DNA from: Torulaspora globosa
Taxonomy: Eukaryota; Ascomycota; Saccharomycetes; Saccharomycetales; Saccharomycetaceae
DNA: 64,000 nt
Direction of reading: 5' to 3'
NCBI RefSeq assembly: GCF_014133895.1
Contig: NC_050727.1
Location: 992,001-1,056,000 of the forward strand
The notes below the pieces were generated by a model. It saw only the letters and a list, made by a program, of their open reading frames with translations, ran no database searches and had not been told where the DNA came from. The position numbers and the translations under genes are program-made. Of the stretch, positions 49,702 through 59,530 are shown one piece after another (position 1 is the first letter of the stretch; the number at the start of each line of letters is the position of its first letter).

Positions 49702-51369
49702 ATGGCTGGCACAGCTGTATCGAGATTTTGTCGGGGTCGAAACGAAGACGGAGTTCTTCCGTACCTGGTGGAACTGACTAGCGACCATTTGTTTACATTT
49801 GAGATGCTGAATTCGATGTGTCTACTAGATAACTACGATCACTTGCTATTTGCTTTGGAATGCCAGATATCTAGCAGCGGAAGCGTCGTGGTGCCACCAT
49901 TTGATGTTTTATTAGTTCTGATGACTTTAGCTACCGTGTCGGAACATTACAAAGAACCGGCGTCGAGGGCCAATGACCCTTACAATGTCTCCAGGAGCAA
50001 GCTGAGCCACCGATCTTTGAAGGTACTGAGGTTTTACACCGAGCTGCTGAAACAGTATGACGCGGAAAGCGGCGGACAGTACGAATTGGAGCTTTTAAGG
50101 TGCCAGTTCTTCATCATCGTTGACTCGCTGATTGGCAATACCAGGTGGGGACGAACTGGTCGCGTGAAACGCCGGAGAACGGAGAACGGAGTGTCTTACA
50201 CGTCGTTTGTGTCGGAAAGTAGCGACTCTGAATCCGCAGGTGAGTCTTCTGTTGACAATCCTTATCGATCCTACATGAGCTGCCTGGAGCGTAAGAAGCG
50301 GGTTTTGGGCAACGAGTTGCTTAGCACCAAACTGAAGGCGCCCGGCGAGTTCATCAACATGATACTGTGGACTTTGTCCAACTCGCTGCAAGAGAACACG
50401 GCGCTATACATCTCAAGCCATGATATCTGGTTGCCACTCATAGAGATACTGGTTGACCTGATTGTGCTGAGACATGACTTCTACGTCAACTTTGAACTGT
50501 CCAAGTCTGCAGACGACAGAGTCGTTTCTCAGGAGCTCTCAGAAAGCCCATTGGCCAGTTTCCTGCATATCATCGACTCCTCGCACTCGGGAGCTTTTTT
50601 CTGCAGGTGTCTGTTACTGGCCTGTGACTACTCATATGATGATTCATATGGCGACATAGAAGTGCATCCTGTTTTTCATAATGAGAACGTCCTGAGCAAG
50701 ACCTATGTTCCAAGGACTACCTACTGCAAGAGTTATAAGCTTAAAAGATCGATGTCTCTGCGAAGAGGCATTATAGGCTCATATTTCAAGTTGCTATCCG
50801 AAGTTCCCGCCGGTCGACGTCTGATCAAACCCAGATGCACTGCAGATCAGCTTCTGGAGGACATTTCGAACTCTTTGGCGAAGTTCAAAAATATTGACGA
50901 ATTTAGGGCATTTTTCATAACCGGGGACCTATCGAGTGCGCTGTATTTTATGCCGCTGCTAGCGGAGGGCACGCTCGGCCGCCTGCTGGAGGACTTTCGA
51001 GAATCCGGGCCTCGCGAGCTTGATGGCAGATTGCCGCTGGCTCTCATTGAGAACCTTGATGATGTCGACAAGTTCTTGAGGGAGTGCACCTCGCTCTTCA
51101 GAGATGGTTTTTTCGTTCCACAGCAGAAAGAAATACACGAGAACCAGTTAACCAACATTATGAAGGGCGATATCTGTCTATTGGTAATGTTTCAATATGC
51201 TATCTATTTGAATAGTGCTTCTGAGATGAAGAGCAACCCGAGATGCAATGAGCTTACGACCGCTGTATACAGAAACGACAAGCGGAGAAAGAAAGCCCTT
51301 ATGCAAAGCAGCTTGGACCTGAGTTTACCTCTCCTACGACCACCTATATTGAAAATCCTAAAAATGTAA
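49702..51369 (+). CDS. NSE5: SMC5/6 complex subunit Nse5
   Basis: A 555-residue protein matching S. cerevisiae Nse5 (YML023C, 556), which with Nse6 loads and regulates the Smc5/6 DNA-repair complex and binds SUMO. The family has little motif content; the sequence is helical throughout with a disordered stretch near 155-195. Evidence is length, position between APT1 and SSN2, and overall resemblance. The start ATG 49702 is one codon after a TTG. It converges on SSN2 with 14 bases between stops. Confidence 0.88.
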   Translation: MAGTAVSRFCRGRNEDGVLPYLVELTSDHLFTFEMLNSMCLLDNYDHLLFALECQISSSGSVVVPPFDVLLVLMTLATVSEHYKEPASRANDPYNVSRSKLSHRSLKVLRFYTELLKQYDAESGGQYELELLRCQFFIIVDSLIGNTRWGRTGRVKRRRTENGVSYTSFVSESSDSESAGESSVDNPYRSYMSCLERKKRVLGNELLSTKLKAPGEFINMILWTLSNSLQENTALYISSHDIWLPLIEILVDLIVLRHDFYVNFELSKSADDRVVSQELSESPLASFLHIIDSSHSGAFFCRCLLLACDYSYDDSYGDIEVHPVFHNENVLSKTYVPRTTYCKSYKLKRSMSLRRGIIGSYFKLLSEVPAGRRLIKPRCTADQLLEDISNSLAKFKNIDEFRAFFITGDLSSALYFMPLLAEGTLGRLLEDFRESGPRELDGRLPLALIENLDDVDKFLRECTSLFRDGFFVPQQKEIHENQLTNIMKGDICLLVMFQYAIYLNSASEMKSNPRCNELTTAVYRNDKRRKKALMQSSLDLSLPLLRPPILKILKM

Positions 51370-51383
51370 ATCATAAATCAGTT

Positions 51384-54300
51384 TCAATCAACCGTTTTGA
51401 CTCTTGTGTGTATCATAACTTGCATCATTTTTTTTACAGCCAAAACATGCCATGGAATGTGTGCCATTTCACCATTGGAAACTCCAAACCAGGAACTTAG
51501 AGCACCGAGGTTTCTGAACTCTTCTAAGATCGTTTTCAATAACTTTGTGCTGTCGGAATGAGGACAATTGAGAAGATTAACTTCGAATTTATCAACTATC
51601 GAATCACCAGCGCTTGTTTTGAATTTTATCAGAGCACCGCTCTTTATGGCACATCTGTGCTGGGAGTTAGTTAAAGGAAAGCAGCCTTCGAAGATGACAG
51701 CATGAATATCCTGAGATATGTCTCTGATTTCATATGAATCCAGACGTTTTGGATCAATCTTCTTTGAAAATTCAGGGTTTCGCAAGAGGGGTTTGAAAGT
51801 AGGATAGATCTTGTCCTCATCGAAAAATGATATTTTCGTATCATTATCGACACAAACCACGGCGAGATGAATTGTTTTCCCTGATAGACGTCGCCAGTTC
51901 ATCAGCTCGTCATCAGGCAACACGCCATTTAGTCTTGTCAAAATCAAGCATATTCTTCCAAACTTCTTTGAAGAGAGTCGGAGGGCTAAGTTCCAAATCT
52001 CATTGCAGGCTTCATCAAATTTCGTCTTAGACGTCCCGACGTACCATGATTTTATCATGCTCTCTTTGCCAGAGCTATCAGACAAAGCCGCAAATACCCA
52101 CTCCTTATCGACACTACGTGCATAGGCTAAGTGGATAAAAGCATCATAATTTATGGCAGAAGTGCCAATTTTTTGTTGCAATGTCTTGAAAGTCACTTTT
52201 TCTGGCAACTTTCGAGCGATGGAAGTGAACTTCATGTTCTTGGGCGTTAAAAGGTTGTAGATTCCAACACATAGATTGCTGTACTCATCAACAGAGCTTA
52301 ATGGATTTCTGATAAAATCCATTATGACGACTTTTAAGAATATTTGAGCGTTGGGGATTTTCGACGTTACCTCGTTGCGTATAATGTTGAATTTTGCTAC
52401 CTTCAAAACAAGCTCCTCAAAATTATAGGAATCAACCGGCAAAAGAATCATGACAGGCACATCCTTACCGGCATTCTTGTTGGTTGAGCAGTATGTTACA
52501 ATTTGTGCGGCTAGTAAAAACAGCCTCCCTTTGTCAAAGTTCTCTAGGCACCTTAGTCCGGGACTGTCATCATTGGTTAGCTTAAGCAGCTCACAAAAGC
52601 CGAACTCGTGTCCAATATATGTTTGATACAACGTGGAGACAAACGATGCACAGTCATCGCAATATGAGGCTGTTAACATCAAAAGTCTAAAATTCTTTAT
52701 TCCCTTTGCGGGCCTCACATTCAGGAACTTGCTAAACACTTGAGAATCAGCGCTTATGTTTATCACACTGTTATGCTTCTTCACATAAATCGATGGCTCT
52801 TTAATGGGATACATTGTAGAAATTAGATGGCAACCGTCTAACCTAGTGAAGCTCTTGAAAAGACCGCGAATGGTTTTGGAAATGAGACCTTCATTGCACT
52901 TCTGTAGACCGGCATGGCGAATTATTGGCTTGCTTATATTGCTGAACATGTTGTGATCGAAAACAATTTGCTCAGATAATAAGTTCAGAATATATTGATC
53001 GTTCTTTTTAATCGTTACAGTTGGATTAGAGCACCAAAAAGCGGCAGGGATTGAAGAAAGTGGCATATGTCGCAATAAAAATGGTAAGCTGCTGGATGAT
53101 TCAGGCGCCAAAGAACCAGTCGCCGGCGTTGATTCTGGAACTCCGCTGTTGCTATCTGGGAGATTAGATGTGTTGCTGCCGCCAATTGCCATAGCTTTGT
53201 TCGAAAATGTGAGCTGGTCAGTATGCAGTTCTGATTTCACAGTTGCCTGTTCAGACGGTATTGTGTCGTTCGATGAAATTAGCGAAGAGTCGCCGTTAGC
53301 TAATTCTTGATGGGATAATCTCCAAATGGCATTCGAAGAATCCCGCTCAACACTGCTCGATATACTGGATGGGGCGATTTCGATCTTGTTTAAAGTTGGC
53401 GGAATAGAGTCCAAGGGAATTTGGACGGACGAGTAAATATTGTACTGAGAATTCATCGGGAGATTGTCGGCAGACATAACCTCGGATTTGATATTCAAGT
53501 CATCCAAATCGGCAGAGGAATCGCTTTCGTCATCCGAGCTCGAGATATCTGCAGTTGATACATCAAACTTCAAAGATCCGTCGTGTTGAGAGGGACTGAA
53601 TGAGAATTTGCCACCATTTTTATACTTGTTATCGACATTGTTCTCGATGATTGGGTTGAAGTTCAAAGGTGCAAAGACACTTTTCCTCCTATCTCTAGGT
53701 GTCTCCACAGGAAGCGGAGCGCCGGGATCCATGTATAGAGGACTCGTAGAAAGCGTAATCTCCTCGATAGGAATATCCAGATATTTCCTTTTCATTGAAG
53801 GACGCTTCGAAGGCGAGCTTCGAAACATGTCATTGTCATCTCCCAGATAATAATCTTTAACCTTGGAGGTTGCGCTTCGGCTTCGATCGTCGTCGTCAGA
53901 CATACCAAACATATCTTCCGTTATTTCATCCGATTCGACTTTTTCCGGTGTGAAGTTTTGTGTCCTGCCACTAGAAGAGGAAGTTTTACTTTCGCCAAAC
54001 AAATCGAAGTCATCGCTTCCAGCCTCTTCTTCACCATCTCCGAACAAGTCATCCGTAATGGCCTCACTGGCATGGCCATCAGCTTTTGGACTGAGCTCGG
54101 CTGATGCTGGCGGCTTAATGATTGACGTGCGCCTGTGCTCGTCACGCCTAGAATTGAGAGTTAGATCGGACTTCGTGGGGCTTATTTCTGAATCATTTGT
54201 AAACGATCTTCTATAGTTGAATTCATTCTCGTTGACGTTCGGTGTGGTAAGACATGCGTCAATAGAAATCTTGTCGTTAGAGCTATGCAGTGGCTTCTCA

Positions 54301-55487
54301 AATGTAGAAACCGATGGAGATGAATCTTCTGGACTCGCTTTTGGATTCAGGCTTTCATTAGCCGGGAGATAGGAGGCGCTTGCAGGATTTCCGCCCGTAT
54401 TCTTGTAGAAATGCTGAAATTGTTCGGTGTAAGCTCCACCAGAGCTCACAGGATTAGTTCCTAGCGAGTTACCGGCCGCCCCGTTCGAGCTAGTTGGTGT
54501 GCGATATGCAGAAGTTTGCTTCAATTGAATAAAATCGTCAATAATATCGAATGTCTTGACCAAGTCATGACAGGAAGACTCATCCTGAGATTTTTCATCA
54601 AAATCTGACGCCGGCTGAGCAAAGCACAAGTCTAGAGGCCAAACTATAGTTCTCGTTTCCGTAGGGGCATCCATGTAAGCTGCCACGTTCGGAGTGTAGC
54701 CATTCAGATGGCCGAGATGTGGGATCACTCTGACCCACTGAACATTCTGTCTCGCGGATAAATCGATACCGTGAGAAACAAGTAGGGTCTTGAATAACAC
54801 ATCAGCGTTTCTAGGCGGCGGAACAATACACTGTTGTCGATTGCTGGAAGGCAAGTAAATCCTTATACCTGACGGGGAAAGGTACAAGGCATGCGAACGC
54901 AAAAACGCTTCTTCAATACGGCCAGGCGTTAGCGGTACAAGCACTAGGTTGCGTGTTGATATTATTAGCGACAGGTCACCGTTTTCGAACAGATGTGGCT
55001 CAAGCTGCAGCACTTGGCTTTCATTAGCTTTCTCAACAAATAAACAAGCATTACCATACGGTATTATTTTGTTCTGGGAGTTCGCTGCCAAGTTTATGTA
55101 GATCATTCTTCGCAGTGCCTTCAGAAACAAGGCATAATGAGGCGGTAAATTTGGTTTGGAGTACTGAGCAGTAAACTGGCCACTCTTATCTAACGTCGTG
55201 ACGTCGTTGCCCGCGGCAGATAGCTTGGGAGGAGTCGGTACTGGATCGTCGTTAATACTGAAGCACCAAAGTTCTCTTGACAGCAAAGCCACAAGGTTTC
55301 TTGGATTCTGCTTCCTCAGATAAAGCTCCATCTGGATCGACCACTGGTCGTCCTGTTTCTTGGGCACGTATTGGTGATAGTTGATCTTCTCTATCGTTTC
55401 GATCTTGTAGAAGCTCGAGAGCAGCTCTTCGAGCCTGTAGATCGAGCAATCATTTGCCATTGGAGGTGGTGATGGTTTTGACAGCAT
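51384..55487 (-). CDS. SSN2: Mediator kinase-module subunit Med13
   Basis: A 1367-residue subunit (S. cerevisiae Ssn2/Srb9/Med13, 1420) of the Mediator kinase module with Cdk8, cyclin C and Med12. The N-terminal Med13 domain (about 10-280, starting IYRLEELLSSFYKIE) is followed by a long acidic, Ser-rich disordered region (about 300-800) and the C-terminal Argonaute-like part (about 800-1360) with the closing GALSSWFGVSNGEMAHIPWHVLAVKKM block. Position matches YDR443C. Start: ATG 55487. Confidence 0.95.
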   Translation of the reverse strand: MLSKPSPPPMANDCSIYRLEELLSSFYKIETIEKINYHQYVPKKQDDQWSIQMELYLRKQNPRNLVALLSRELWCFSINDDPVPTPPKLSAAGNDVTTLDKSGQFTAQYSKPNLPPHYALFLKALRRMIYINLAANSQNKIIPYGNACLFVEKANESQVLQLEPHLFENGDLSLIISTRNLVLVPLTPGRIEEAFLRSHALYLSPSGIRIYLPSSNRQQCIVPPPRNADVLFKTLLVSHGIDLSARQNVQWVRVIPHLGHLNGYTPNVAAYMDAPTETRTIVWPLDLCFAQPASDFDEKSQDESSCHDLVKTFDIIDDFIQLKQTSAYRTPTSSNGAAGNSLGTNPVSSGGAYTEQFQHFYKNTGGNPASASYLPANESLNPKASPEDSSPSVSTFEKPLHSSNDKISIDACLTTPNVNENEFNYRRSFTNDSEISPTKSDLTLNSRRDEHRRTSIIKPPASAELSPKADGHASEAITDDLFGDGEEEAGSDDFDLFGESKTSSSSGRTQNFTPEKVESDEITEDMFGMSDDDDRSRSATSKVKDYYLGDDNDMFRSSPSKRPSMKRKYLDIPIEEITLSTSPLYMDPGAPLPVETPRDRRKSVFAPLNFNPIIENNVDNKYKNGGKFSFSPSQHDGSLKFDVSTADISSSDDESDSSADLDDLNIKSEVMSADNLPMNSQYNIYSSVQIPLDSIPPTLNKIEIAPSSISSSVERDSSNAIWRLSHQELANGDSSLISSNDTIPSEQATVKSELHTDQLTFSNKAMAIGGSNTSNLPDSNSGVPESTPATGSLAPESSSSLPFLLRHMPLSSIPAAFWCSNPTVTIKKNDQYILNLLSEQIVFDHNMFSNISKPIIRHAGLQKCNEGLISKTIRGLFKSFTRLDGCHLISTMYPIKEPSIYVKKHNSVINISADSQVFSKFLNVRPAKGIKNFRLLMLTASYCDDCASFVSTLYQTYIGHEFGFCELLKLTNDDSPGLRCLENFDKGRLFLLAAQIVTYCSTNKNAGKDVPVMILLPVDSYNFEELVLKVAKFNIIRNEVTSKIPNAQIFLKVVIMDFIRNPLSSVDEYSNLCVGIYNLLTPKNMKFTSIARKLPEKVTFKTLQQKIGTSAINYDAFIHLAYARSVDKEWVFAALSDSSGKESMIKSWYVGTSKTKFDEACNEIWNLALRLSSKKFGRICLILTRLNGVLPDDELMNWRRLSGKTIHLAVVCVDNDTKISFFDEDKIYPTFKPLLRNPEFSKKIDPKRLDSYEIRDISQDIHAVIFEGCFPLTNSQHRCAIKSGALIKFKTSAGDSIVDKFEVNLLNCPHSDSTKLLKTILEEFRNLGALSSWFGVSNGEMAHIPWHVLAVKKMMQVMIHTRVKTVD

Positions 55488-55871
55488 TCAGAGCCAATTC
55501 AAGTGTCCAATTTGATTTTAGTCCACCTGTAGCTACGATTTTAATCGTTTTTGTAAGATCAAGATGCAGGAACCCTTTGCATTTTCCAATCTTCGGATGA
55601 CAGCAGATCAAGGTAAGACCTTCACGGCACGATTCAGGCTCTGAGCGAGGCCAGTATCGGCTGTCAAAGGTCGCTTCGAACCTGCAAAGAGGCTATGATT
55701 TTATGTTGGCATCCTGTGCTTCCAGAATGCCGGTCTACAGCACGCCTGGTCACTCTGCTTCCAAGTAACGACGCTCTAGTAGGAGCACTGTATATAACCT
55801 AGACTATTCTTGCATCTTCACGGCCCATAGAGCTTTCCGAGGCATTCTGTCGCTGCGTATAGACGTACGCC
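55488..55871. other. intergenic region between SSN2 5' end and HYR1 3' end
   Basis: 384 bases with the SSN2 promoter and the HYR1 terminator. No gene, RNA or repeat is seen. Confidence 0.5.
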
Positions 55872-56357
55872 TCAGGCCTTAACCAGCTCCGCGATGGTAG
55901 CATCCAAAGAAGAAGGCTTTGTCAACGAAGAGTATCTTTGATGGACGGCGCCCTTCTTGTCAACCAGGAACTTTTCAAAGTTCCACTTGATGCCTCTGAA
56001 CCCAAGCAGACCAGCCTTTTGCGACTTCAGGAACTCGTACACAGGGTCAGCGTCACTCCCGTTCACGTCGATTTTCTTCAACACTGGGAATGTTACTCCA
56101 TAGTTCAATTGGCAGAACTGGCCAATCTCTTCGTCGGACCCTGGCTCCTGTCTGCCAAACTGGTTGCAGGGGAATCCGATAATAACAAGTCCCTGGTCCT
56201 TGTACTTCTTGTACAAGTCCTCCAGTTCCTGATATTGCGGTGTGAACCCGCATTTCGAAGCAACATTGACGATAAGTACTACCTTACCTTCGAGCTGCGA
56301 GAAGGGAAATGGCTCGCCCTTGCGGTCCTTAGGAGCTAACTTATAGAATTCTGACAT
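55872..56357 (-). CDS. HYR1: glutathione-peroxidase-type thiol peroxidase Hyr1/Gpx3
   Basis: A 161-residue phospholipid-hydroperoxide/thiol peroxidase (S. cerevisiae Hyr1, 163) that senses H2O2 and oxidises Yap1. The peroxidatic Cys36 (ASKCGFTPQY), Cys64 (GFPCNQFG) and resolving Cys82 (FCQLNYG) are conserved at the same numbers as in S. cerevisiae Gpx3. The signature KWNFEKFLV is present. It could equally be the Gpx2-type parent of several S. cerevisiae copies. In S. cerevisiae HYR1 is on chromosome IX, so its place here between SSN2 and YDR444W is notable. Start: ATG 56357. Confidence 0.9.
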   Translation of the reverse strand: MSEFYKLAPKDRKGEPFPFSQLEGKVVLIVNVASKCGFTPQYQELEDLYKKYKDQGLVIIGFPCNQFGRQEPGSDEEIGQFCQLNYGVTFPVLKKIDVNGSDADPVYEFLKSQKAGLLGFRGIKWNFEKFLVDKKGAVHQRYSSLTKPSSLDATIAELVKA

Positions 56358-56767
56358 CGTTCACCTACTCAATTGCCTCTAATTGACGCTAATACAAACG
56401 CAATTGATCCTTTATACCAATCCCTGCCAACCAGTTGTTATGAGTAAGCCGATACAAAGCTTAATAAGCGTAGCTAGGATAAGGCCGGAACAATACAACA
56501 CCTACAGAGAGGCTGAAATTGCAGATTTAAGCTGCGAGAGGAAACTCACCGATCAATTGACGTGGCAGAAGACGAGAGACAGGATCCCAGGGGCTTAGTG
56601 AGGCTGAACCAGTTTTGTGTGGTTCAAGCGGTTCATAGATTTTTATCGAGTTTAAGAGATGCAACACGAAAACATAGTGCTGGTTATTACATAAGGAGAA
56701 GGAGGGTCGATCCATTGGCCTGGATCAGTTGCATTTTGAATTCTCAGGAGCTGGAGAGTTTGCTTAT
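56358..56767. other. divergent HYR1/YDR444W-like region with overlapping short frames
   Basis: 410 bases. A 52-codon frame begins with ATG at 56440 and ends at TAG 56598; an overlapping frame in the -1 register is open from about 56517 to TGA 56771 without an ATG. Together they could code about 110 basic residues. I see no splice signals that join them and do not recognise the product. They may be chance, a decayed gene or a frameshifted one. Confidence 0.35.
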
Positions 56768-58924
56768 ATGATAATGATATCTTTGGAGAGGTCTCGAGCG
56801 GATGGCGGTCTACTGTTGTTTGACGACAGACAATCCCTTGGTATTGGAGATTTGTGCCGGTACAGGGTGACTGCCGATAAATCGCAGTTAGAGGAAAAGG
56901 GCATTGACGTTGACCATCTCTTTGTGAGGGTGAAGAATGAGGAGAGTCCGTTACTGAGGCCTATCTACTTGACGGGGCCGTATGCTTGTTACGTTGACGT
57001 CAGGCCTCACAAGTATGATGAAGATAGGAAGTTTGACTCGAGTGAAACAATTCAGTTCACTAGTGATTTGAGACCAAATGAGCATTTCAAGGCGAAATTA
57101 CATTTGAACGAGAATGCCAGGATGGAAAGCGGTCTCTACTCGTGGATTGTGGACGTGATATCTCAGGTGAGCGTGAGTGCGCTTCCTAAAGTGGAATATA
57201 GGCTTAGGATTGGTACTACTAAGGCAGCGGCGAAACACGTTGCGGAAACGAGCACGATGAAGGGGTTTACGGTGGAAAAGTGGGATACGCAATCCCTCTG
57301 GAACTTGCCGCCCAAGTATCCCGAAAAGCCGGTGCATTTGGTTATCTTGACCCACGGAATCTTCTCCAACATCGGCTGCGACATGCTTTATATGAAGGAT
57401 AAGATCGAACAAAAATGCTTTGCAATGGAGGAAAGAATCAACCCCAACGTCGTTCTAAGGGGCTGTATGGAAAATGTGGGTAAGTCAGCTAGGGGAGTGA
57501 GGTATTTGGGGACTAGAGTGGGTCAGTATGTCATCGCTGAGATTGAAAGGTTGAACGAAACTTACAAGGTGGACAAGATCTCTTTTATCGGTCATTCGCT
57601 GGGAGGACCCGTGCAGGCCATGGCCATCCACTATATCGCCGTCAAGAGACCAGATCTATTCGATCCGAATACCGGGGTGAAGCCGATAAATTTCATTGCG
57701 TTTGCCAGCCCATTTTTGGGCGTCGTCGGCGATTTCCCAAGGTATGTTTCATTGGCTTTGGACGTTGGGGCACTTGGCATTACAGGCCGCGATCTCACTC
57801 TTAGACACACACCGATCTTTTCCAGAAACGGGCTGGGTGGGTCAAGGGGTCCTAGTCGTCTTCATAAACTGATACTAGAAGCTTTACCACAGAAACCTGC
57901 ACTGGAGGTCCTACAGCGGCTCGTTCATCGAACAGTTTACGCGAACGTTTTGCACGATGGTATTGTTCCTTTAAGAACTGCAGCGCTTTTGTACCTGGAT
58001 TGGAACAGTTTATCAAAGGTTCACCAGATTCGTAAGCAAAAATCACTCGCTATGAAGAAGGATTCCTCTGAGGCGGGTCAAGCTCCTGAATCTGCGGTAG
58101 TGTATCCGAGTTCATCTTTAGATGATAACCACAATACTGCATCCTCTGAAATTGCCAGTACAGTCTTCAATGAGCCAAGCGGGGTTGTCGAAAATGGAGA
58201 GGATGGGTTAGCTGAGAATGAGGAGGAACCTCTTTGTGAGAGCGCTAACAGAAGCGGCAATTCCAGCAGAGTGGAAAAGTCTGAGGAGCCCAGTGCTACC
58301 GGCGACAGCCATAAAGAAAAGACCACCATGGGGGAAATTCCAGTGGAAAGTATGGATAAGAGAGCTGCTTTGCAGTGGCTTATCCCCCAAGGCATTTCTC
58401 AAGGGAAAAAGTATAGCAAGTACATGCGTACTCAGACGGTGGATGTCAGTTCAGAATCCTCTGAAAGCGATACTGGCTTGGTCGGAACGCTGCATGTCAA
58501 TCAAGAGGAAAAAAAGTTTGTACCACCGCCAGCGGCTTCCACCGTGATGGCTGCAATTTCAGTCATCACTTCCCCGGTACCAACTCAAAAATACATCAAG
58601 GACCCGAGCCTGCGTACCGATGCCATAATTCATGATAAGGTATATCACCCGGATGAGCTGCCGCCGGCGCATTATATGAATAGGCCGTTTATCAAGAAAG
58701 TGATCTATCCCAACGAATCGAACAACAGACATCAGGAGCGTATAGCCAGAGCTTGGCAAGAAACCATGACGTGGAGAAAGGTCCTGGTTGACCTAAAACC
58801 TGACTCGCATAACAATATATGTGTGAGAAGAAGGTTTACCAACTTATTCGGCAATGTAGTCGTACATAACATGGTCGAGACTCATTTTGGCGTACAAGCT
58901 TGTGAGAAATATGCAACGTTATAA
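56768..58924 (+). CDS. ROG1-family putative lipase, YDR444W-like
   Basis: A 718-residue putative serine lipase of the DUF676/Rog1 family (S. cerevisiae Rog1, YDL109C, YDR444W). The N-terminal module (about 20-110) starts with a GDLCRYRV-type family block. The hydrolase core has the oxyanion segment LVILTHGIFSNIGCDMLYMKD near 190-210 and the nucleophile elbow FIGHSLGG near 273-280. Charged, Ser/Glu-rich linkers follow (about 430-530). The C-terminus has an extended conserved tail with HYMNRPFIKKVIYPNES. Two ATGs (56768 and 56774) are possible starts. Position before ECM11 matches YDR444W. Substrate unknown; Rog1 acts as a monoacylglycerol lipase. Confidence 0.88.
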   Translation: MIMISLERSRADGGLLLFDDRQSLGIGDLCRYRVTADKSQLEEKGIDVDHLFVRVKNEESPLLRPIYLTGPYACYVDVRPHKYDEDRKFDSSETIQFTSDLRPNEHFKAKLHLNENARMESGLYSWIVDVISQVSVSALPKVEYRLRIGTTKAAAKHVAETSTMKGFTVEKWDTQSLWNLPPKYPEKPVHLVILTHGIFSNIGCDMLYMKDKIEQKCFAMEERINPNVVLRGCMENVGKSARGVRYLGTRVGQYVIAEIERLNETYKVDKISFIGHSLGGPVQAMAIHYIAVKRPDLFDPNTGVKPINFIAFASPFLGVVGDFPRYVSLALDVGALGITGRDLTLRHTPIFSRNGLGGSRGPSRLHKLILEALPQKPALEVLQRLVHRTVYANVLHDGIVPLRTAALLYLDWNSLSKVHQIRKQKSLAMKKDSSEAGQAPESAVVYPSSSLDDNHNTASSEIASTVFNEPSGVVENGEDGLAENEEEPLCESANRSGNSSRVEKSEEPSATGDSHKEKTTMGEIPVESMDKRAALQWLIPQGISQGKKYSKYMRTQTVDVSSESSESDTGLVGTLHVNQEEKKFVPPPAASTVMAAISVITSPVPTQKYIKDPSLRTDAIIHDKVYHPDELPPAHYMNRPFIKKVIYPNESNNRHQERIARAWQETMTWRKVLVDLKPDSHNNICVRRRFTNLFGNVVVHNMVETHFGVQACEKYATL

Positions 58925-59530
58925 TATAAGAATAATTTCTAGCATCTTTGAATAAAAAAGCTGCTAGGCAGATGGTTACTTAGTTGTATCTCGAGTAGAC
59001 GCAAGATAATGTTAAAAATAAGCCCTGTAGGGGGCTCGAACCCCTAACCTTGTGATTAAGAGTCACACGCGCTACCGATTGCGCCAACAAGGCTTGTTAA
59101 TTTGTTGAAAAAAATTATGTTTATAATTATACAAGTAATAACTTCAGTCACATGACCACCTCCATGCCAGACTGAAAAAAGCCATTGCCTGTTATCGGGC
59201 TGTAGGTCACTTAAGTCAGTATCCATGGCAACAAGGCAAGTTCGAAACCACCATTGCATAAGGTTCGCCTGATCAACTTTCAAGGTTCTATAGAATGCGA
59301 TGAGGTATGAAGTTCTTCGTGGTAAACTGTGAGAAGCCCATATTATGAGGTGCGAAGCGTGAATAGTTTCTTCAGAAAGAACGGCAGAAATTCACAATGG
59401 GGAAAGTAGAGAAAAGGTAGAAAGATATAAAAGGTCATTATTTTGATCATTCGCAGGATTAAATGGTTCAATTACTACTCTTCCTAGAGCCAGTAGCTAT
59501 TGAATTCAAAGTAAATTGCTATTACAGACA
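58925..59530. other. intergenic region with tRNA-Lys and HXT promoter
   Basis: Around the tRNA are the 3' flank of the lipase gene and the hexose transporter promoter (59094-59530). The latter has a TATA element TATAAAA at 59426-59432 and a Cbf1-like GTCACATG at 59147-59154. I see no clear Rgt1 (CGGANNA) site and no LTR. Confidence 0.5.
59021..59093 (-). tRNA. tRNA-Lys (anticodon CUU)
   Basis: A 73-base sequence on the minus strand that closely resembles yeast tRNA-Lys(CUU). It has an acceptor stem GCCTTGT, a D-arm with GGCGCAATCGGTAGCGC, the anticodon CTT at 59060-59058 (loop ACTCTTAA) and a TPsiC arm with GGTTCGAGCC. No intron is seen. A run of five T on the minus strand at 59018-59014 is the RNA polymerase III terminator. 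Confidence 0.96.

Noticed and set aside
59094..59530. LTR or solo delta beside tRNA-Lys
   Set aside because: No TG...CA-bounded element or direct-repeat target site is visible.
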